This document shows positions 42,998 to 51,477 of a DNA stretch of 64,000 nt, piece after piece. The DNA is taken from assembly GCA_964525555.1 (NCBI GenBank), contig CAZGHN010000002.1:248001-312000 (forward strand), in the 5' to 3' direction. The notes below the pieces were generated by a model, which was given only the letters and a program-made list of their open reading frames with translations, had not been told where the DNA came from and ran no database searches. The DNA is from JAFGHJ01 sp964525555 (GTDB taxonomy: Bacteria > Hydrothermota > UBA3072). How positions within the stretch are numbered: the first letter of the stretch is position 1; each line of letters opens with the position of its first letter. Both the position numbers and the translations under genes were made by a program.

Positions 42998-43025
42998 ATG
43001 GTATTATGTTGTTATAAAAAGTCAA
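42998..43025 (-). promoter_or_regulatory. Promoter of the plsC-acp unit
   Basis: TTGACT (43025-43020), 16-bp spacer, TACCAT (43003-42998). The leader of about 160 nt contains the 50-codon open frame. Confidence 0.5.
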
Positions 43026-43112
43026 GGTTTTTTGCCTGGGATTGTGATAGGAAAAGGCTTTGCAGATTTTTTTTGTTTTTACCCGAAACTCGAAACTCTA
43101 AACCCTGATTCA

Positions 43113-43214
43113 ATGGAACTATTTGGTATATTGTCAGGTCTCATTAATAAAGAACAGGAAAAAAGAGAATTTATTAGTTGGAGAAAAATAGTTGTAAGAA
43201 AATTTGAAGTATAA
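43113..43214 (+). CDS. Conserved 33-residue small ORF, second copy
   Basis: ATG 43113 to TAA 43214, the same length and spacing as 25036-25137 and sharing EQEKREFISWRKIVVRKF. The surrounding 85 bp is about 97% identical between loci, more conserved than the secreted-protein genes that follow. No Shine-Dalgarno sequence is seen. It may be a regulatory leader rather than a protein gene. Confidence 0.4.
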   Translation: MELFGILSGLINKEQEKREFISWRKIVVRKFEV

Positions 43215-43230
43215 AAATAAGGAGGTCAAA

Positions 43231-44040
43231 ATGAAAAAGGTAAAATGGACAGCATTTATCTCTTTCATGCTTTTTTTGTTTTTGCCCGGTCAATTAAGTG
43301 CAGAAGAAATAGGTATACTTCCTTTTAGAACGATAGGTGTTGAAACGGAAATAACCGAAGACTTCTATGACCTTCTGGAAGACGAACTCGATTATTTTGA
43401 TCATGAAGTTGTAATGCCCTATGAAATAGAGGATTCCATAAGAGATCGCGTAGAATATTATAACAAAGACTACGCTGCTGATTATGGAAGATCATTGGGT
43501 ATTGAAAAAGTGATATTCGGCTCTATAGAAGAGATAGATGACGAATATGTGATTTCAGTTACAGTAGTCGAATCCGGAACAGGAGAAGTGCTTATTATAG
43601 ATGAAATAACCCTTGAAGACGAAGACCAATTAGAAGCTTACGTTTATAGTCTTGTAAAAGCTATTGAAGAAGAAGTTTTTGGAAACGAAGTTGATTATAG
43701 CCCTCACTATACCAAATACAATTACATATATATTGGAAGACGCTGCTATCCGCGCCGCGATATAAGAAGGATGCCTTACGGAAGTTTTATTAACATAAGT
43801 ATCCCTTTATTTAGAGTAAATTTAGGAAGACCTTATTATCGTGTTGTTCATAGGAGCCGTCCACATAGGAGATATTTTTACCATGCACCGAGGAGAATAA
43901 ACCCCTACTACGGGAGATCGAAGAAATGGAACCACGGATATAAGAGACGGGAGAAAGAAGAACAACATCGCGGTGACAATAGAACACGTGAGGTACGTAA
44001 GCCGAAAATAAAAAAGGCTAAAATAATATATCGGGATTAG
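43231..44040 (+). CDS. Secreted protein, paralogue of 25153-25986
   Basis: 269 residues from ATG 43231, chosen because AAGGAGG is correctly spaced before it and the same start is used by the paralogue. Signal peptide MKKVKWTAFISFMLFLFLPG, cleavage after LSA. EEIGILPFRTIGVE opens a TolB-N/CsgG-like domain (inference) of about 130 residues, markedly acidic. The C-terminal part is basic and Tyr/Arg-rich (HRSRPHRRYFYHAPRR) in place of the Lys/Gly tail of its paralogue. Possibly an envelope protein with a charged surface-binding tail. Confidence 0.75.
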   Translation: MKKVKWTAFISFMLFLFLPGQLSAEEIGILPFRTIGVETEITEDFYDLLEDELDYFDHEVVMPYEIEDSIRDRVEYYNKDYAADYGRSLGIEKVIFGSIEEIDDEYVISVTVVESGTGEVLIIDEITLEDEDQLEAYVYSLVKAIEEEVFGNEVDYSPHYTKYNYIYIGRRCYPRRDIRRMPYGSFINISIPLFRVNLGRPYYRVVHRSRPHRRYFYHAPRRINPYYGRSKKWNHGYKRREKEEQHRGDNRTREVRKPKIKKAKIIYRD

Positions 44041-44251
44041 AAAAAGACTAACATCTAGTGAAAGATTCGAAGAATCTATGAATAGGAAGCAGATAAACAC
44101 AGATTATTCCTGTCCAAAGTCCAATGTCCTAAGTCCAAAGTCAAAACTAAATCCCAACCCCCAAATCCTAAATCCTAATATTGCCACAAAGACACCAAGA
44201 CACGAAGATTTTTGTTGTTTTTAATTGCCGTCAGCAGTCGGCTGTCAGCCG
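44041..44251. repeat. Intergenic word-repeat block
   Basis: Contains ATTCGAAGAATCTATGAATAGG, CCCAACCCCCAAATCCTAAAT (about 44150), GCCACAAAGACACCAAGACAC (about 44182) and a GTCAGCAGTCGGCTGTCAGC word (about 44229). Confidence 0.6.
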
Positions 44252-45172
44252 TCAGCTTTTTGCTTTGCTATTTAGTAACTCTTTGACTCTATTTATTTCT
44301 TTTTTTGCTTCTTCTGCGGTTAAGAGGTCGTTCTGATAGTATTTAACAGTTTTCTTTTTCCACAAGGGAGAAGGAAGGATATATCCGCTAGCGGAATAAG
44401 TACCCCATTCTTTATTCTTATAGAATTGAATTTTTGTTCTTACCACTAAATCCTTTACTTTATGTACTTCTATTCTTCTGTTTTTTGTCATTAGCAAAAT
44501 AATATCTCTTATCATTACTTCGAGAAACTCTTTTAAATAATGTATATGATCGTAATCGCAAATAACTGTAAATTCGTAATCTTCGTCAAATATCTCAATA
44601 TCAAATCCCGATTTGTTTTTCTTTCTTATAATAATACCATTATCTGTAATTTCGTATTTTATACCTTTCTTTTTAGGTAAAAGACTTTTTATTCTTTCAC
44701 CCATTTTGAAAATAGGAGCTCCCTTGCCATAATGGGTAAGGCATTTTGTATATTTCTTTTTATCTTCTTCGCTGATTTTTTGAGCTTTGTATTCATTACT
44801 TATTCTATAATAAATCATTTTGGAGTTTTTTAACGGTGTTTTCAATAAATCTTTTAGAGATAAATCTGCCCACTTTACAAAATCTTTTTTTTCTTTTTCG
44901 GAAACTTCCGGAAGTTCGTGATTTTCTATCAAGTATTCCTGAAAAGTTCTCCATGATTTGAAAATGCCGACGTTTTTAAGCCAGCGAGCTCTAAAATAAT
45001 ATAAGGCGCAGAAAGCGCCTAAGGAAATTAATAAAAAGCTAAAAAATGCTAGGCGTTCGGACCAGGTAAAGAACTGAAAAACAATAGGGAAGAAAGCTCC
45101 GATTAACATAAGTCCAAACCCAAACACAGGGATACCGAAAAGGACTAAAAGGATATTAAAAATTATTCTCAT
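44252..45172 (-). CDS. Membrane protein of unknown function, long paralogue
   Basis: Not recognised. The 306-residue protein has two N-terminal membrane helices (about 5-28 and 40-62) and then ARWLKNVGIFKSWRTFQEYL. The first 155 residues are clearly homologous to the whole 152-residue protein at 54181-54639. The C-terminal half (about 155-306) is an extra soluble alpha/beta domain absent from the short copy. The 5' flank is also similar between the two loci. Its promoter belongs to the repeated C-tract family. Confidence 0.7.
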   Translation of the reverse strand: MRIIFNILLVLFGIPVFGFGLMLIGAFFPIVFQFFTWSERLAFFSFLLISLGAFCALYYFRARWLKNVGIFKSWRTFQEYLIENHELPEVSEKEKKDFVKWADLSLKDLLKTPLKNSKMIYYRISNEYKAQKISEEDKKKYTKCLTHYGKGAPIFKMGERIKSLLPKKKGIKYEITDNGIIIRKKNKSGFDIEIFDEDYEFTVICDYDHIHYLKEFLEVMIRDIILLMTKNRRIEVHKVKDLVVRTKIQFYKNKEWGTYSASGYILPSPLWKKKTVKYYQNDLLTAEEAKKEINRVKELLNSKAKS

Positions 45173-45191
45173 TGTTCATCCCTTATTTTGA

Positions 45192-45220
45192 ATTCTAAAG
45201 ATTTTTTAGGGATAAGTCAA
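45192..45220 (-). promoter_or_regulatory. Promoter of the long paralogue (C-tract family)
   Basis: GGTGCTTTGCGCC, C-rich step, TTGACT (45220-45215), 17-bp spacer containing TAAAAAATC, TAGAAT (45197-45192). Confidence 0.62.
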
Positions 45221-45264
45221 GGGCGGCGCAAAGCACCTATTCATGACTCTGATTAAAATCCGTC

Positions 45265-45292
45265 TTGACAAGTTTTTATAAACACGTAAGAT
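45265..45292 (+). promoter_or_regulatory. Promoter of the secreted-protein pair at 45.3 kb
   Basis: TTGACA (45265-45270), 16-bp spacer, TAAGAT (45287-45292); AAGGAGG precedes ATG 45315. Confidence 0.65.
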
Positions 45293-45314
45293 TTACAAGT
45301 AAGGAGGATTTGAT

Positions 45315-45905
45315 ATGATGTTAAAAAGATTTTTCCTATTTAAAATTTATCTATTATTTTTCTGTTTATATATAAATGTTGATGCAAAACTCCCTGAAGG
45401 TGTAGTAAATGAATTTAGATATGCAGGTGATTGGCTGGTATGTATTTCGGATACGTTCCCTTCTGATTTAGACGAGGTAATGTATTTGCCTTGCCTGAAT
45501 TTTAAAACTATAAAAATTGGTTCTACGTTAGAAGAAATTGAATCTATGTATAATGACATCTACAAAATAATTCCCGAGTCGGACACAGTGGAAACAAGAG
45601 TATATCTCTTAGAAACTGAACTGGAACAAATCCCTTATATAGTTGTAGAATATAGAAATAACGTAGCAACCGCATTGCAGCTTACAGGTTTGCAAACTAA
45701 TGCCGATTTAAGTTTCTCAAGTATAAAGTTAGGGGACCCCGAAAAATATGTGATAGAGATTTTAGGAAAACCAAATTCTATCGAAGAAGTTGAAGAAATT
45801 GATGGTTATTTTTGGGATTATAGTCCTTTCCCCATCACTGTTGAAATGGTTGATAAGAAAGTCTATTCTGTAAAGATTCGGAAACCCGAGAAAGAAAAGG
45901 AGTAA
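45315..45905 (+). CDS. Secreted protein with SmpA/BamE-like repeat
   Basis: This 196-residue protein has a signal peptide (LFKIYLLFFCLYINVDA). The C-terminal segment IKLGDPEKYVIEILGKPNSI followed by WDYSPFPITVEMVDKKVYSV has the pattern of the SmpA/OmlA/BamE fold, and an earlier stretch (IKIGSTLEEIESMY) may be a degenerate second copy. BamE-like proteins are periplasmic; the assignment is from pattern only. It is followed after about 20 bp by the frameshifted secreted-protein gene, probably in one transcript. Confidence 0.65.
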   Translation: MMLKRFFLFKIYLLFFCLYINVDAKLPEGVVNEFRYAGDWLVCISDTFPSDLDEVMYLPCLNFKTIKIGSTLEEIESMYNDIYKIIPESDTVETRVYLLETELEQIPYIVVEYRNNVATALQLTGLQTNADLSFSSIKLGDPEKYVIEILGKPNSIEEVEEIDGYFWDYSPFPITVEMVDKKVYSVKIRKPEKEKE

Positions 45906-45926
45906 TCTTTGCGGGTTAATATTGTT

Positions 45927-46821
45927 GTGAAAATATATTCAGAAAGACTCATCTTTATTATTATTTTATTTTCTTCTCTCTCTCTATTTTGCTGTTGAAG
46001 CAAAAAAGGAGATCCCTGACATATTATTTCATGGATACCAACAAATTTCTTTTGATAATCTAAAGAAGCCTGTTTTTGAAGAATTGTATGAAATAACACC
46101 GAATTTGGAAATTATACCTGGATATGATGTTGAATTTAACATAATAACTGAAAGAATGTGTTCTGAACTCGAATCTACCTGTTCTCGTTTCTGCGATTTC
46201 ACGGGTGATGGAATTGATGATCTTATATATAGCAACTATGTTGGCGGTGAAGAAATGCTTACTGTTATATGGGAGAAACAAGATACTATGTACAGAATAG
46301 CAGGATCTGCCTGGGGTGAAATAGCTAAAATTCTTGTAGATACTAACAGTAATCATTATAGTTTTGTGATTGTATCGGGTTTGTGTTGCGATGGGTTCAT
46401 AGCGGATATTAAAGTCTATTCTCCGATATTAAAAAATGATAATCTTAATTATATAGAAAAATATAGATACAGATCCTTTGGAAAGTCTTTCTCTGTCGAC
46501 AACTATGAAATTATCCAGAAAAAACGATTACTTGTAAATAAAGATACTTGCTGTTTACGGAGTTGCCCGAAAGTAGATAACGAATACGATAAAGAGATAA
46601 GTGATTTTGAAGACATGCCTGTATATGGAAATATTATAGCCAGGTTGAAAGAGGGCGGTATGGGTACAGCTTATGCAAAATTCAAGGATGAATCAGAAAA
46701 TCTCTGGTTTTTCGTTGCTCTAGATACCAACGCGAGGGTAACTTATAATCGTTTTTATAGAGATACTCTGGCTAATAAATGTGGTTGGATAGAAGATAGG
46801 TTTTTGGAATTTGTTGAATGA
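45927..46821 (+). pseudogene. Secreted FG-GAP/SH3-like protein gene with frameshift in a TC-repeat inside its signal peptide
   Basis: From GTG 45927 the frame codes a good signal peptide (KIYSERLIFIIILFSSLSL) but stops at 45996-45998. The next frame, from about 45985, continues YFAVEAKKEIP and stays open to 46821. The switch point is a (TC)5 tract (45975-45985); one more TC unit would fuse the two into a normal secreted protein cleaved after VEA. The downstream part has an FG-GAP-like Asp loop (DFTGDGIDDLIYSN) and an SH3-like C-terminus (VYGNIIARL to CGWIEDRFLEF). It is phase-variable, a pseudogene, or a sequencing indel. ATG 46084 is an unlikely true start. Confidence 0.7.
45975..45985 (+). 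repeat. TC dinucleotide tract at a reading-frame break
   Basis: (TC)5T lying exactly where the signal-peptide frame and the mature-protein frame would join. Confidence 0.7.
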
Positions 46822-46932
46822 AAACTAATTCTCACACGAAGACACAAAGGAACAACAAAATTATTTAACCACGAAACACACAAAACACAAGAAAATTATT
46901 CTTGTTACCAAATCCCATCTCCTAAAAACTAT

Positions 46933-47955
46933 TTAATGGTTTTGGAACCTATTATGAGGGATTTCTGCTTTTGCAATATTGCATACAGTTTCCATGTAGT
47001 GATTATGCCAATCAATAATATGAGTAGGAGGGCTAGTATCAAAGACCACATTCTTACTATTTAAATCATACACATGGTAAATGTCTAAAAGCCTTTTATC
47101 AGGAAACATCCCCGGATCTCTTATTTTGCCTAAGTAAACAGAATGTACGATTATACCAAAGAGTCCTACTAAAGCAGTAAGATCATTATCGAAAAATTTA
47201 TATCGAATAAAATGGAAGGGTTTATAGTTCAAATCATATGGATTTTTAACGTTTCTTAACAATGTATGACTTAATACCTTATATTTTAAACCTCCATCTA
47301 ATAACCATGCTCTGAAGGAATTGAATTCATCTTGCATTATAAAAGGGTAGGAAAAACCAGAGAGATGTTCAAAGGCAATTTTAGCTGGAATGTCAAATAG
47401 AATTGGGGTATCTAAATTTGAGATTGTTACTTTAGCTTTCTTGCCTTCGTGTCTCATAAAATAGATATCTGTTCCATATATAGGGATAACTATATTACAT
47501 GGAAAGCTATCTATCTCGTTTACATCGAAATCAATTTTAACATTATTTGCTTTCTCATATCTTTCTATCTTTTTCTTAAGTATTTCTTTATATGCTACTT
47601 CGGGTGCTATCATACTACCATCGGCTAATACAGTTGGGATAAATTCAGTTTCGCCACTATTACGAATGTATCCTTTAGCAATATGCGAGTCAGAAAATTC
47701 TAAATGTACTGTCGCAGAACGCAAAGCTTTATTTTTGGGTTGAATATCTAAAGATTCAATTGCGGATACGATAAAAGCATTTTTTTTAAGCTTTGATTCT
47801 ATTTTACTTCCAAAGAAATCATTGTTACAAGTTTTACATACAAAAGGAATTGTAAGCCAACCCCCAAGACACTCAGGAATAACATGTTCATCGGTTAAAA
47901 TGTGTTTTTCCCCATCCTTTTCGTTTTTCTTACAAAAGATACAATGAAGTTCCAT
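46933..47955 (-). CDS. HNH endonuclease-domain protein of the candidate defence operon
   Basis: 340 residues. The N-terminal 55 residues form a zinc-supported HNH_5-type nuclease: C5-x2-C8, DEHVIP (22-27, catalytic His24), C40-x2-C43 and N44-N45 with FFG. The remaining 285 residues are unrecognised, alpha/beta, without a membrane segment, and may sense target or bind partners. It lies 3 bp downstream of the KAP NTPase gene and is the last gene of a six-gene operon. Likely the effector or processing nuclease; a restriction-like DNA target is plausible but unproven. Confidence 0.82.
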   Translation of the reverse strand: MELHCIFCKKNEKDGEKHILTDEHVIPECLGGWLTIPFVCKTCNNDFFGSKIESKLKKNAFIVSAIESLDIQPKNKALRSATVHLEFSDSHIAKGYIRNSGETEFIPTVLADGSMIAPEVAYKEILKKKIERYEKANNVKIDFDVNEIDSFPCNIVIPIYGTDIYFMRHEGKKAKVTISNLDTPILFDIPAKIAFEHLSGFSYPFIMQDEFNSFRAWLLDGGLKYKVLSHTLLRNVKNPYDLNYKPFHFIRYKFFDNDLTALVGLFGIIVHSVYLGKIRDPGMFPDKRLLDIYHVYDLNSKNVVFDTSPPTHIIDWHNHYMETVCNIAKAEIPHNRFQNH

Positions 47956-47958
47956 TTA

Positions 47959-49281
47959 TTAAAAATATTGATTTATTTCATTCGCAAGTTTATAAAAATA
48001 TTCTTCCCTTTTATCCTTTGCTATGGTTAATGAACCATTCATAATTTCAGAATAAAATGTTTCCATCAACAATACAATCAATTCATTAAGCTCTAAATCT
48101 CTTGTAGGTTCAAGTAAATTATCACTATATTTTTTCAATTTGTCTTTTAATTCATTAATTGCATCAATATTAGAAAAACTTATAACTTTAAGCTCATTCT
48201 CAACAAATTTTCTATTTTTAACGACAGTCCAAAGCCAATTAAAGCACTTATTATTGGTAATGCTTTTTCTTGAAAAATCAAATATATCTTTGTAATACTC
48301 TTTCATTATAAGAAAAATAAAAGATATTATATATGAATTATTGGAGATTGAGTTTTCTGGTAAGATTTTGATCCCAATTATCATGTTCTTTAAAGCTCGA
48401 TCTAGTTTTCTTGGATTTGTAGCAATTCTTGAAGATTCGGTTTCTGATACACGGTCAAACATGTTAATCATATTACTAATGTATTCCTCTGTAAGTATGT
48501 TTTCTAACGGATACCGTTCTCTCAATATAAAAGTCACATATTCTTTCAGATTTTTTGCTTCATAATTTGGAAGACTAAGGAATAAATCTATGATTTTTTC
48601 GAGGTAAACCTTAGATGTAAATTGACTATCACTATTATATCTTTTTTGCAAAGCGGTCTCTAATAATTCTTCATCTAAAGCAATCACAAAGATTACGTTA
48701 TCAACAGAAAAGAAATGTTTAATATTTTCAAGAAAATCGAGCGAAAATTCAGGTAAACATCTGTCGAGATCGTCTACGAAAATAATTAAATTCGATCTTT
48801 TTTCTATTTTTAGAATCCTATTCACAAGCTTGCTAAATCTATTTTCGAAGCTATCCAGTATTTTTGTTTCGCTAATTTTTGGTTTTATATTTATAGGCCC
48901 TAAGGATACTGATACCTCAAATATATTTTTAGCCCAAGCCAGAGTTCTACGACTAAAGATTCTTAGCCTCCATATTTTGGCATTTGCGTATATGTTTTCG
49001 ACAAATGCGTAAGATAAATTACCACTTCTTTGATTTCTCCAACTTTCAAATCTGACGATTGCGAATTTATTTTTTAATTCTTCGTTCAGAAAGTTAAATA
49101 AAGTAGTTTTTCCTCGACCCCATTCACCTGAAACTCCTATTACAAATGGAGACTCGACTGAAAGAATTAAATTTTTTACATTAGCGAAGTATTCCTTAAA
49201 AAGTTTATCTTCCTTTGGGAATTTTAAAGCTTCAGCGCGTTTCAACCAATTCTTGCTATTTTTTTTCTTTTTTTTACGCAT
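47959..49281 (-). CDS. KAP-family P-loop NTPase of the candidate defence operon
   Basis: This 440-residue protein has a basic start (MRKKKKK), Walker A GEWGRGKTT (52-60), WRNQRSGNLSYAF after strand 2, Walker B FVDDLDRC (about 168-175) and ALDEELLETAL (sensor region). These are hallmarks of KAP NTPases of the STAND/AAA+-like group. Most KAP proteins carry membrane helices inserted between Walker A and B; here the insert (about 100-140) is short and only weakly hydrophobic, so the protein may rely on its membrane-anchored neighbour. KAP ATPases occur in several anti-phage loci (e.g. QatA). Gap of 3 bp to the HNH gene. Confidence 0.9.
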   Translation of the reverse strand: MRKKKKKNSKNWLKRAEALKFPKEDKLFKEYFANVKNLILSVESPFVIGVSGEWGRGKTTLFNFLNEELKNKFAIVRFESWRNQRSGNLSYAFVENIYANAKIWRLRIFSRRTLAWAKNIFEVSVSLGPINIKPKISETKILDSFENRFSKLVNRILKIEKRSNLIIFVDDLDRCLPEFSLDFLENIKHFFSVDNVIFVIALDEELLETALQKRYNSDSQFTSKVYLEKIIDLFLSLPNYEAKNLKEYVTFILRERYPLENILTEEYISNMINMFDRVSETESSRIATNPRKLDRALKNMIIGIKILPENSISNNSYIISFIFLIMKEYYKDIFDFSRKSITNNKCFNWLWTVVKNRKFVENELKVISFSNIDAINELKDKLKKYSDNLLEPTRDLELNELIVLLMETFYSEIMNGSLTIAKDKREEYFYKLANEINQYF

Positions 49282-49331
49282 ATTATCTCGCTTTATTTGA
49301 TCTTACCAATATCATAAACACGATCCAACAT

Positions 49332-50876
49332 CTAGCTCTTAATCTTTCCTAACTTCAATATAGCACTTTTAGCTCTTTCTCGAATGGGATAAAAAATTTC
49401 CCCATTTTTCTTTTTCTCAGAATAGGGGTCGTTTTGAGATATCTCAGTTAAAATTGGGATAGCTTTTTTTTCTTCGAAAAATACTAAAATATCAACAATT
49501 AATTTCCTTGTATTTTTATTTTCGTTAATTCTCTTTTTATGCCATTTATTACCAAAAAACTCAGGCTTTTCCCCAGGGTAAAAATCCAAATATTCTTCCT
49601 CTAAGCTTATTCTTTCCTCGTCAAAACTAGTTAGCTTCGCACTCTTTTCTAATTCTTCAATGATGGCCGATACTATTTTTGACTTGTTCTTATCCTTTAC
49701 CTTCTTATTTTTTGCCATTCCCCAAAAAACATGAGCAGCCCAATATTTTAATCCTGGAGTACCTGTTTGAAAAATCTTCAAGAGAGGATTAACTGCTATG
49801 TCTTTTAATTTCAGTAATTCGTCTCTTACCCTTTTTTGATCAATAAAAGGGCTTTCCATAAATCTGACAGCTATATTCAAACAAGTAGAATCTTGAAGTT
49901 GGATAGCCGATATAACTAACTCCGTAAAGTAATCTTTGTAGTTTATTCCTTCCTCAATAATTTTTAGAGAATCCGTTTCCTTTCTTTGAGACATAATTTT
50001 TGAAGAAACTCGAGGCTTCCCATTTAGATTAATAGTGGTTTCTTCTTTCAAAAGTCCTAAAATAGCTGTTTCAATAACTTCTCGTCTCTGCATGGCATTC
50101 AACTTATTCAATGCAGCTAGAGCAAAATATCTTTCTTGCCAATCTTCATTTTTGAAGTTATTAATCCAAAACTGTATTTGATTTGTATCTACTAAAAAAG
50201 GTGTCTTCGTATTTAAGTCAATTAAAGAACGTTTTGCTTTTAACACGTAATCTAATTCCGGAAGTGGCTTTTTGATACCATATAATTTTGCGCTACGTAT
50301 ATTTTCCTCTTCAAATGCACCTAAGTCAGCTCCTCTAAAATCGGTTTTTAATAAAATAGCGTTCCTAAAATCACATCCTCTTAAATCAGCTCCTCTGAAA
50401 TCCGTTTTGTATAGATCAACGCCACTAAAGTCACATCCCGCCAGTTTGACACCTTTCAAATCAACAAATGCAAGATTTAAACCAAGGATATTCTCCTCAT
50501 GTCCTATAGAGAATTTAGTTGAATGGCGCTGAAGCTCACTTCTAATTAACCGCCATAAAGGTTCCTTATTAGGAGTAGTACTTCCAATATTGAACCAAGT
50601 CCATAAGTAAAACAAGTGGGGTTTTCTTCTTAGTTCCATTAAGGAAGCATCTCTATAAATTTTTATAGCGGCTTCTAGGTCACCTGTGGATAGAAAATTC
50701 TCGACACTAGAGCGGGCAACAATTATAGCACTGTAATTTAAATTATAATTTGTTAATAGCATAGTATACATAGATATCCAAAAACCTAAAGCAAATATGA
50801 TTGCCTTGCGATGATCAGAAATCCAACTCCAAACCATTATCCGAACCATTACATTCTTTTTCTTATTCTTTGCCAT
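49332..50876 (-). CDS. Membrane-anchored pentapeptide-repeat/HEAT-like protein of the candidate defence operon
   Basis: This 514-residue protein has one membrane helix (about 26-46) and a linker. Pentapeptide repeats (about 140-192) follow, with A(D/N)LxX cadence in CDFSGVDLYKTDFRGADLRG. The C-terminal two-thirds is helical and HEAT-like (e.g. DWQERYFALAALNKL; LKYWAAHVFWGMAK). Pentapeptide beta-helices act as scaffolds or DNA mimics; HEAT arrays bind proteins or nucleic acid. It sits 50 bp before the KAP gene and has its own AGGAAG site. Probable membrane scaffold or sensor; no catalytic site seen. Confidence 0.8.
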   Translation of the reverse strand: MAKNKKKNVMVRIMVWSWISDHRKAIIFALGFWISMYTMLLTNYNLNYSAIIVARSSVENFLSTGDLEAAIKIYRDASLMELRRKPHLFYLWTWFNIGSTTPNKEPLWRLIRSELQRHSTKFSIGHEENILGLNLAFVDLKGVKLAGCDFSGVDLYKTDFRGADLRGCDFRNAILLKTDFRGADLGAFEEENIRSAKLYGIKKPLPELDYVLKAKRSLIDLNTKTPFLVDTNQIQFWINNFKNEDWQERYFALAALNKLNAMQRREVIETAILGLLKEETTINLNGKPRVSSKIMSQRKETDSLKIIEEGINYKDYFTELVISAIQLQDSTCLNIAVRFMESPFIDQKRVRDELLKLKDIAVNPLLKIFQTGTPGLKYWAAHVFWGMAKNKKVKDKNKSKIVSAIIEELEKSAKLTSFDEERISLEEEYLDFYPGEKPEFFGNKWHKKRINENKNTRKLIVDILVFFEEKKAIPILTEISQNDPYSEKKKNGEIFYPIRERAKSAILKLGKIKS

Positions 50877-50919
50877 ATTTACTTCCTAATTTTTTCTATC
50901 CAATTTCTTATTGAAGAGT

Positions 50920-51477
50920 TTATTTTTTTTCTTTTTTTTCTCTAAACTCATCTATAGCTTCTTGAAAGGTTTTGTAAGGTAATTTTCTTCTTTTTTCAAT
51001 CATTTTTTTCCATATCCTTGAACCTATCCTAAAGTCAATCAGCTCATTTTTATATGCTTCTATCATGATTTCGACAGTAGTATTTATTCGTATGTTAAAT
51101 TTTTCGCAGTAATCGAGTATATCGGAAAAATTACTACTTCCTAAAATACAATTATGATACCTGCAATAAGCCATACATGCCGCTTCTCCTTTACCGATAG
51201 ACCACAAATCTTTTAAAAGACGCGCGTACTCTATACCTTCTTCAGAATAGGGATCAATTTTTATGAACTGGATGTCTTCACTCTCTATATATTTGTTTAC
51301 TATATCAAAAAGATGCCTAACCTTAATTAATTCTTCTTTCACTACATCGAGGATTATGATGTCAGGAGAATATAATTTTATGACAATGTCAAATCTATCA
51401 ACCCAAGCGAAACTTGAAATAACATCAGTATCTAAAACAATTTTATTCTCACACGTCACCGTATTTATCCATATCAA
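50920..51477 (-). CDS. PIN-like ribonuclease/toxin-type protein
   Basis: This 185-residue protein starts KIVLDTDVISSFAWV with the first PIN acidic residues (Asp16, Asp18). VVKEEL gives the second and GKGEAACMAYCR the third. At the fourth position, where TDD is common, it reads GSSNFSD, so one acidic ligand may be shifted or lost. It resembles DUF3368-like PIN proteins of toxin-antitoxin loci. The gene overlaps the ImmA/IrrE gene by 29 bp from ATG 51477, or 11 bp if GTG 51459 is used. In-operon position after XRE and metalloprotease genes fits a regulated toxin or RNase effector. Confidence 0.75.
   Translation of the reverse strand: MIWINTVTCENKIVLDTDVISSFAWVDRFDIVIKLYSPDIIILDVVKEELIKVRHLFDIVNKYIESEDIQFIKIDPYSEEGIEYARLLKDLWSIGKGEAACMAYCRYHNCILGSSNFSDILDYCEKFNIRINTTVEIMIEAYKNELIDFRIGSRIWKKMIEKRRKLPYKTFQEAIDEFREKKEKK

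Noticed and set aside
43204..43230. TTG start nine codons upstream for the 43-kb secreted protein
   Set aside because: ATG 43231 has AAGGAGG at correct spacing, starts the signal peptide and matches the paralogue.
46084..46821. ATG 46084 as a true start of the FG-GAP/SH3-like protein
   Set aside because: The frame extends coherently upstream through YFAVEAKKEIP to a signal-peptide sequence in the other frame, so the internal Met is not the native start.
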